Assembly (NCBI GenBank): GCA_015680685.1
Contig: MNCI01004154.1
Span: 692,466 to 756,465, forward strand
Length of the DNA stretch: 64,000 nt
Source of the DNA: Gnetum montanum
Lineage: Eukaryota; Streptophyta; Gnetopsida; Gnetales; Gnetaceae
Direction: 5' to 3'
In this document: positions 57,640 to 64,000 of the stretch, in pieces
Layout of the letters: each line of letters opens with the position of its first letter
Numbering within the stretch: the first letter of the stretch is position 1
Program-made: the position numbers and the translations under genes
Notes under the pieces: generated by a model
Databases searched by the model: none
The model's input: the letters and a program-made list of their open reading frames with translations, nothing else
Told to the model about the DNA's origin: nothing

Positions 57640-58940
57640 TAATTAGCAAGTAGATTCTCCTCCTATTTATTATCCCATTGTAATCAAGACAAGTGATCAA
57701 TGACCACATTCCTAGTTCCATTGTGATGTACCATTTTAAGATCAAACTCCTATAAGATCACTAGCCACCATATGACATAGGGGCTCATTTTCAACTTGTT
57801 CATGAGGAAGTGAATGGCACTATGATCATTGTGCATAAACACTTTGCATCCAAGCACATGGTGCCTAAATTTCTCCAAGGCATACACCACTACCATTAGC
57901 TCTTTTTCTATTGTGGTGTAATTAAGCTATGCTCCCACAATGATTTGGCTTATTCAATGGATATAATAAAGACGTTTCCAATCATATAATTGCATAAGCA
58001 CAACTCCCAAGGCATAGTTTGATGCATCTATTATGATGTGAAATGGATGGGACCAATCAGATACTCATAGAATTGGAGTTTCTACAAGCTTCTCCTTAAG
58101 CTACTAAAATTCTTTTTCACATTCCTTGATCCATATGAATGAAGCATCTTTCTTTGTAAGATTGACCAATGGTTTAGCGATCTTAGAGAAATTCTCTATG
58201 AATCGCTGGTAGTAGCCAATGTGTCCAAGGAATGAATGAACATATTTAAAAATTTCTAGTTGGTGGGTTATTCCTTGGATGACCCTAATCTTTTTAGGAT
58301 CTACCTTAATCCTGTCTTGTAAGATTTTGTGCCCTAACACAATGTCCTCTTGAACCATGAGATGGCTCTTCTGCAAGTTGAGCTAAAGATTAGTCTCCAT
58401 GCACCTTTTAAGCACTTACTAAATGTGCTCTAGGGCTTGCTCAAATGTAGCATTATAGGTGGAAAATTCATCCATGAAAACCTCCATACCACTACCAATC
58501 TACTACTAAGAAATACTAAGGACAAGGCATTAGAATGTTGCAAGGACATCGCACAATCCAAAAGGCATCTTTTTATATGCAAAAGTCCCCCAGGGACTTA
58601 TGAATGTTATTTTGTCTTGATCTTGTGGTGCTATTTAAATCTAGGTATAGTCACTATAACCATCTAGAAAGTTGTAATAGCAATGCCTAGAGTTAGTATC
58701 CAACACCTGGTTGACAAATGGCAATGGAAAATGATCTTTGAACATTATAATATTTAACAGCCTAAAATCAATACAAATCCATTGCTTACCACCTTTCTTT
58801 AGCACAATCACAAGTGGGATAACCCACTCACTATCCACAATTGGATAGATGAACCCCACCTTAAGTAGTTATTCAATTTCCTATTTGATGATCTACTTCA
58901 ATTTGGGATTCAACCATCGCTACAGGTACCTCGTTAGCTT
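57640..58940 (-). pseudogene. reverse transcriptase and RNase H relic of element C
   Basis: MGFIYPIVDSEWVIPLVIV (58859 on), WICIDFRLLN, DHFPLPFVNQVLD, then FMDEFSTYNATFEQ near 58470, where FMDD has become FMDE. The connection ORF 58376-58104 has DPKKIRVIQGITHQLEIFK and SFLGHIGYYQRFIENFSKIA. RNase H is readable to about 57750. Stops and frame changes are frequent. Confidence 0.9.
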
Positions 58941-59299
58941 GATGGCCAAATCAGTATAGATGTGATGCTAGCATATCCTAGGATCAATCCTTATGAGTTT
59001 AAGATATGATTAAGCAAAGGTTGTTGGCCATTGTTTTCACCACCTTCAATAGCATACTTTTCTACTCAAGAGCAAAGTTAGCATTGATTATTACTAACTT
59101 GCCACTTTTTAGAAATGCATATTCCATGTCAGCAAGTAGAGTTTCAACTCTAAGGGCTCCTATTTAAAATTTTCAGAGATCTCCAACTCTTCCCAATTGG
59201 CATCATCAAGTTCATCATCAAAGAGTTAGCAATGAACTTGCTCTAGTTCATCCATGCAAACTATGCTGCTTTCAAAATTAGCTATCAACCACTAGATGT

Positions 59300-59997
59300 C
59301 CTCCTATTTTGTGGCTACTATATATAGGCACTTTTGGATTTTAGATTCATCTACACACTATTTGCATGCTTTAATTGATGTGGTTTTAATAGAACATAAC
59401 TTCTGCACATAGTTTCACCCTATATCTCTATACATGATGCATGGAACTCTCTCCTTCTTGATCTTTTTGAATGCATTTTTCCTTAGAGATTTTCAAGGAA
59501 AGATCTCTGATGCTCATTTGTGCACCAATAGTGATCAACCAAGCCCTTTCCATAATGATTAGGAAATCCCCCTTGTAATTGTCAACCTTGATCACTAAGA
59601 AATTTGTAGTGTAGGACCACTCACAAACAGTGATCACAATGTCCTTCACTAATTCCAAGAAAATAATGATGGATTGATTTGCTAATTCTGAATGAATGTT
59701 GCTCTTCTTGAGAGGAGGCAAGTTCCAGGCATTGTACATTTCATGGAAAATCTAATTAACACCAGAACCTAAATCAAGAAGAGCCTTGCATGGCTCATTT
59801 CCAATAATCTGCAAGTAGATGAGTGGAATTCTAGCATTAGCTCTTTTCTTGGGAAGGTTGAAAACCTTGATCCAATTAAATATAGTATGGGTTAACATGA
59901 TTGTATGGATCTTGAGAGGTGTTTGGTTCAAAGGATTCTCAAAAGAATTCAATACAAAGCATGAAGGAGACACAGGGTGACTAGACACATGACCCAA
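59300..59997 (-). pseudogene. protease relic of element C
   Basis: Pieces 59997-59752 and 59739-59428: MLTHTIFNWIKVFNLPKKRA, ALLDLGSGVN, then NIHSELANQSIIIFLELV and GDFLIIMERAWLITIGAQMS. DSG is DLG as in A, and GR is ER. One stop and a shift separate the two pieces. Confidence 0.85.
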
Positions 59998-60009
59998 TGA
60001 GGGATTGGT

Positions 60010-62340
60010 AGAGATATTGGTTCAGAAGAATAGTCTTTTTCTAGGTCTAGGTTTTAAACCACTTAGCTAAGGAAACAATTGTAAGTTAACAACCCTAGTA
60101 ACATTATGTTGCTACGGTTGCACAAGAATTTCATCCTACATGGATGAAACAAGTGGTAATTGGATTGAGGATGAAGAACATGTGCTAAAGGATCAAGAGG
60201 ATGATAAAGATATGGAGATTTCCCTCTAGAAAGAAGAAGGAGAATAAGCTTTGTAGTACTCTAGAGAGTAGTAATGATGCTGGAAAGAAGCATGACTGGA
60301 AGAATCATGTGAAAACATTGGTTGATGAACATAGTACCCATATGGATCTGGCTGCCTATAAGGGTACTACTATCTTGGTGGTGGCATGCCCCATGATTGT
60401 GGGTGCTACCACTACTAATACTACTCATATGGTTGTGGTGGAGCCCCACTTGGATAATAAGCTTGTTGTTTCTAGTGGAACTACCTTGGACTTCTTTGAG
60501 GATAAGGCAATCTTCTAGGTGCTTGTCTTCTTGCCAAACTAAGATTCAAAGCATATGCCCTAGACTCCTACAAGTGTGACATAATAGGGTAACATCCCTT
60601 AGGATATTCATATTGGTAGACATCACACCCACCATCATCATCCAATTATGACTCTACAACCTCATCCACTATAGCAGCCTTTCCCTTACCTGTTTGATAG
60701 GCACATTCAGCTTCCTTTCTTTTCCTACAATCATGATCACTACTTTGCTCTCTAGATGTCTATGCTATTTTCAGAGTAGTTTGGAATTTTTCATCCAAAG
60801 ATTCCCACATCTTATCCACCTTGGCCAAAATTTTGGAAATATATTTTTGAATCAGTAATATTTTTCATTACATCACTTCATCAAGTGATGCCTCCCCCTC
60901 ATTGTCATATAATTGGACCCTCCTTTTTCTGATGGAAGGGTCCCTATTATATTCTTCAGCATTTTTCCATTCTCTCAATTCACCTTCTTCTTTTTCAACA
61001 TACTCAATCAATCTTTGAATTTCATGGTCTCAAAGTTCTAACATTTCTACTCATTTCTCCTCATTTCTAATCAAAGCCCATCTTTGATATTGTGAAGTTT
61101 TTCTGGTTGAGAATAGCCATGGCCAGGACATATATGCAAAAGAGAGTAATATCTATCCATGATTGCATCCAAGGGTTCATGTACTTATTGATACCAACCT
61201 TGTATTTTCTTTCTCAAATTGGACACTCTAATGTATGTCTAATATTTGTCATTGAATAGCTCAAGCATTGTGCTCCATCTGCAAATTGATTCGGGCTCTA
61301 AGGAGCAGTATCAACTTTCTACTTCTTTTGTGAGTGTCCAGGGAAATAACTTAAGTTTTTGCTAGTCATTCTCTATATTTTGCAAGGCACAGGCATCATG
61401 AAAGGCTTGAAGATGGATCTATGGATCTAAGTTATATCCCCCCTCAAATAAGGGAATATCATTCATATCCAACCTCTTGATTTTGATATCTTTCACATGC
61501 CTGGTTGGAATTCTAACTACCTTTACAATGTTCAACATGCTTCGAGTTGCTAGCAAAGGTTCATCATTATCATGATTTTAGTGATGTCTATGATATCCTC
61601 TAATACCTCTTCATTCATGGCAAGGCCTATAATCATTGTCCCACTGTTCACCTCCATCACAATTTCATCCTCTATAGTGTTGGTCAAAACTAGAAGAGGA
61701 AGAAAAAGATGCAAATCCAGAGGAAAAAGAGGGAGGAGGACTTCCGCCACCATGTTTTCTACCACTTCCTCTCCACTTGTCACAACCATAATCATTAGGT
61801 TTACTATCATCATGATGCTTGCCCAAGCCCCTACCTACACTCCCACTTCTACTTGAACTTGGATTGTTGATAGTGAAGTGTAAGTATGGGTTTACGCCCC
61901 CTTCAGTAGAGTCATGGGGTGGAGAATCTTCATGTTAAGAACCTATAGAGGAAGGATTATCCTTGTCATTTTGGTTTAATAGGAACAAGAAGTTAGTGAA
62001 TTGTTTCCCCATTGTAGCTTCATAGCACTTCTCTTAGAGTCAATCTCTTTTGCATTGTGTTTCAATGGGATGATAGTCCAGATAGTCGTGGTCCTGCACA
62101 ACGTATTCATTGTGGAGATCCTGGATGTCCAACCTCTTAAGAGTTTGAAGCAACATCCCAAGAATAGATCAATGAAGAGGCAACACAATGTTTTCCTTCA
62201 TATCTCTCCATTGCAGCTGTTCATCCTAAATGTAGGATGAAGGTAAAATCAAGCACAAACTTATCTAGATGAGTGTACGCTACTTTGAATTCTTGGGGTA
62301 CTAGTGGTTTTGATTCATCATGTTTGTGAGAAGAAGACAT
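60010..62340 (-). pseudogene. gag relic of element C
   Basis: The start is placed at ATG 62340-62338: MSSSHKHDESKPLVPQEFKV then AYTHLDKFVLDFTF. A serine/glycine-rich part, the R/D/H-rich part and capsid words follow with many stops (61900-60900). The knuckle at 60627-60592 reads CDVYQYEYPKGC, so one Cys and the His are lost. Confidence 0.8.
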
Positions 62341-62480
62341 TTTGGATTAAATTAAATTCAGTTTTCTTAAATTATAAGTATAATAATTATTTTTTCGAAT
62401 GATTATGACCTTAATATTCATTCCAATGATCTTAAATAATATTCACTAAGTCCTAGATAGTGCATGTGACAAACTATAGG

Positions 62481-62498
62481 TCCTTGGCAATGATGCCA
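62481..62498 (-). promoter_or_regulatory. tRNA-Asp primer site of element C
   Basis: Minus strand TGGCATCATTGCCAAGGA against TGGCGCCGTTGCCGGGGA: five differences, all transitions of the C-to-T or G-to-A kind. Confidence 0.9.
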
Positions 62499-62499
62499 A

Positions 62500-63376
62500 T
62501 GATGAGAGGTGAGTAGACCCTATACCCAACCATACAAACCACTAAGCATTTACCCACAATTTGGTTGAATTTCATGGACCTGTAGCCTTCTAAGTACACT
62601 AGTCTCTAGGAAGTAAAACTAACCGTTGCAATCATTGCCTTTCCAATTACACTTGTGAAATGCAAAGGTATGGTTAAGGGCAACTGAGGCATATGATTTT
62701 TATCATTTTTTACATTTTATGTTCTAAGTCACCTAAGAATAAAGAATGATGGATAAATTAATTTAATCTAACTAGCTGACATTTAACTAGTTCTAACATA
62801 AGCATATGTTCTCATTTGTCGTACACATTCGGAACATGTTTAATGCCATTGGGTTACCAAACATTAAGCGTTACTAGGATTACCAAGCACCAAGTATATG
62901 CTCAAAGTGGTTGTACTTATGTGCTTAATTAATCACTATTTAAGTTAGCTTAATTAATTACTTAAAGAATTAAAGAAAATTACTTAAACTATTAAATGCA
63001 TAAAGAAAATAATTAATCTATTTCAAAGTGCTACAAGGTTTATTAGAAAGCTCATCTTTACTGTCACATACACTACCATGCTTAGGTACAACAGTGCTCA
63101 AATAAAGATGCATTCACTCTTTGACTCCTACTACAAGCACTTAGAAAAATATTCTAACTTCTAAATGACAAAATTGCAAGAGCTCTGCTACAACTATCTG
63201 ACTTATGCCATAAATGTGATTGGTGAGCATGTATTTATAGGTAAAACAAGAAGCCCCATCAATAGGTACGCATCAATGGATCAAACCCTACATCAACGGG
63301 ATCACATCGATGGGATCCCATCGATAGGGTCATGTCAATGGCATCCCATTGACGTAGCTAACCAAAAAACTCATTA
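62500..63376 (-). mobile_element. 5' LTR of element C
   Basis: TGATGAGAGGTGAGTAGACC to AAAAACTCATTA (877 bp). It matches 36214-37085; the end TCATTA is a one-base change from TCATCA. U3 words CATCGATGGGATCC and ATCAATGG (63255-63352) follow the reversed TATA at 63231. Confidence 0.9.
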
Positions 63377-63381
63377 GTTTG
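63377..63381. repeat. target-site duplication of element C, right copy (GTTTG)
   Basis: Identical to 36209-36213, directly after the LTR end. Confidence 0.85.
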
Positions 63382-63752
63382 GGTAAGAGAATTTTGAGTA
63401 CAGGTAAGAGAGAGCTTATACTAGGATATTATGACCATTTGAGTTAGAGAGAAGGGAGAGCACTTGATAGAGGTTTAGGGAATCTCTTGTAAGTGTCTTA
63501 CCTTTAGTTGATGCTCCAAGTATAAGTAATTGAGAATTGAGAGGGGATATGTGTGGTCTCTAAGATCCTCGAGAGAGGTGTGAGTTGAAATGGCTCCTTA
63601 ATCTTGCTATATTTCTCTATATTTTAAGAGTTCTTTTATAAAAATGAAGATTATCTTCATTTCATTATGTTATGCTTGTTTTCTAAGCTGAATTTGCTTA
63701 GGAAACTTATGGAATGGGCCTTGTTAGGATCTATTGAGGTAGGCTTCACATC
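63382..63752. other. right flank of the nest, possible LTR of element F type
   Basis: It continues the sequence interrupted by element C. AAAATGAAGATTATCTTCAT (63636 on) loosely recalls 34840-34860, so the target may have been an LTR of element F. No gene is seen. Confidence 0.35.
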
Positions 63753-63875
63753 ACAATGAGGTATTATCCTAATGACAACACTCTTAATTTGGAAGCTTTA
63801 GGTTATGAGTTTGACTTTGGTTGACAATGCTAAATTATAAAGTTCTAATTTGACTATGTATTTAAAATAGAAATT
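63753..63875 (+). mobile_element. SINE-like copy 7
   Basis: CACAATGAGGTATTATCCTA, ACTCTTAATTTGGAAGCTTT, AGGTTATGAGTTTGACTTTG (box-B-like), TAAATTATAAAGTTCTAATT, TGACTATGTATTT. Same family as 26264 and 28207. Confidence 0.7.
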
Positions 63876-64000
63876 AGAAACTAGAAATTTTTATTATGTG
63901 TAGAAAATCACAAAGAATTTGTTAGATGGTACAAATCCTTAACACAATTTTGAAGAAAGTTGAAAATATCATTGATGTAATGCTCTAAGCACATAGGATC

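Larger units (their letters stand above)
36214..63376 (-). mobile_element. Element C: outer Athila-like retrotransposon, interrupted by element B
   Basis: The 3' LTR (36214-37085), a downstream ORF (37150-39910), then after the B insertion the remains of integrase, RT, protease and gag (56846-62340), the primer site (62481-62498) and the 5' LTR (62500-63376). Identical GTTTG lies on both sides. Without B the element is about 11.3 kb. It alone keeps the long downstream ORF, but it lost the integrase C end and neighbouring sequence by an internal deletion near 56845. Confidence 0.9.

Noticed and set aside
61572-61856. Plus-strand 94-codon frame rich in S, T and I
   Set aside because: Shadow of the serine/glycine-rich gag segment of element C on the minus strand.

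Overview
The window looks like intergenic DNA from a large, AT-rich, repeat-filled plant nuclear genome. No intact host gene can be identified with confidence. Almost all recognisable coding sequence belongs to decayed retroelements. The main family is a Ty3/gypsy lineage with an Athila-like plan: a primer site matching tRNA-Asp, LTRs of about 820-940 bp beginning TGATGA and ending TCATCA, gag-PR-RT-RH-IN order, and a long region downstream of pol with its own ORF. Minor families include chromovirus-like gypsy pieces, two kinds of LINE, tRNA-derived SINE-like elements and a foldback element. A gymnosperm or another large-genome plant is possible, but this is inference.

Region by region: 1-7669 is the 3' two thirds of a plus-strand Athila-like element (element A). 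7670-21750 is AT-rich degenerate repeat sequence holding chromovirus LTR/primer-site/gag scraps (9.27 kb, 15.6 kb, 16.8-17.4 kb), a LINE reverse transcriptase of the 'KAYDSV' type (19.6-20.5 kb) and SINE-like copies. 21752-22740 is an abrupt CpG-rich island followed by two small candidate exons (22.8-23.4 kb); this is the only part that might belong to a host gene. 24.4-24.7 kb carries a PIF1-type helicase tail, and 24785-25304 is a long near-perfect palindrome. 28.5-29.4 kb is an L1-type LINE, 29.93-30.87 kb an LTR, 32.2-33.7 kb an isolated gag fragment inside a long direct repeat, and 34.3-35.2 kb the LTR, primer site and first gag codons of another LTR element.

36214-63376 is a three-level nest of LTR retrotransposons, supported by LTR ends, primer sites and target-site duplications. 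Element C (minus strand, LTRs 36214-37085 and 62500-63376, duplication GTTTG on both sides) is the outer one. Element B (minus strand, LTRs 40453-41316 and 49597-49992 + 55887-56349, duplication GGAGC/AGAGC) inserted into C downstream of its pol. Element D (plus strand, LTRs 49993-50936 and 55033-55881, duplication CATAT on both sides) inserted into the 5' LTR of B. D has no pol: it carries one gag-like frame of 654 codons ending in a tail not seen in its relatives, so it is a non-autonomous element that must have relied on proteins made by relatives such as A, B or C.

All elements are dead. Stops lie in every gag/pol, catalytic residues are altered differently in each copy, and every mismatch between the primer sites and tRNA-Asp is a C-to-T or G-to-A change. 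This points to long decay by deamination of methylated cytosine.
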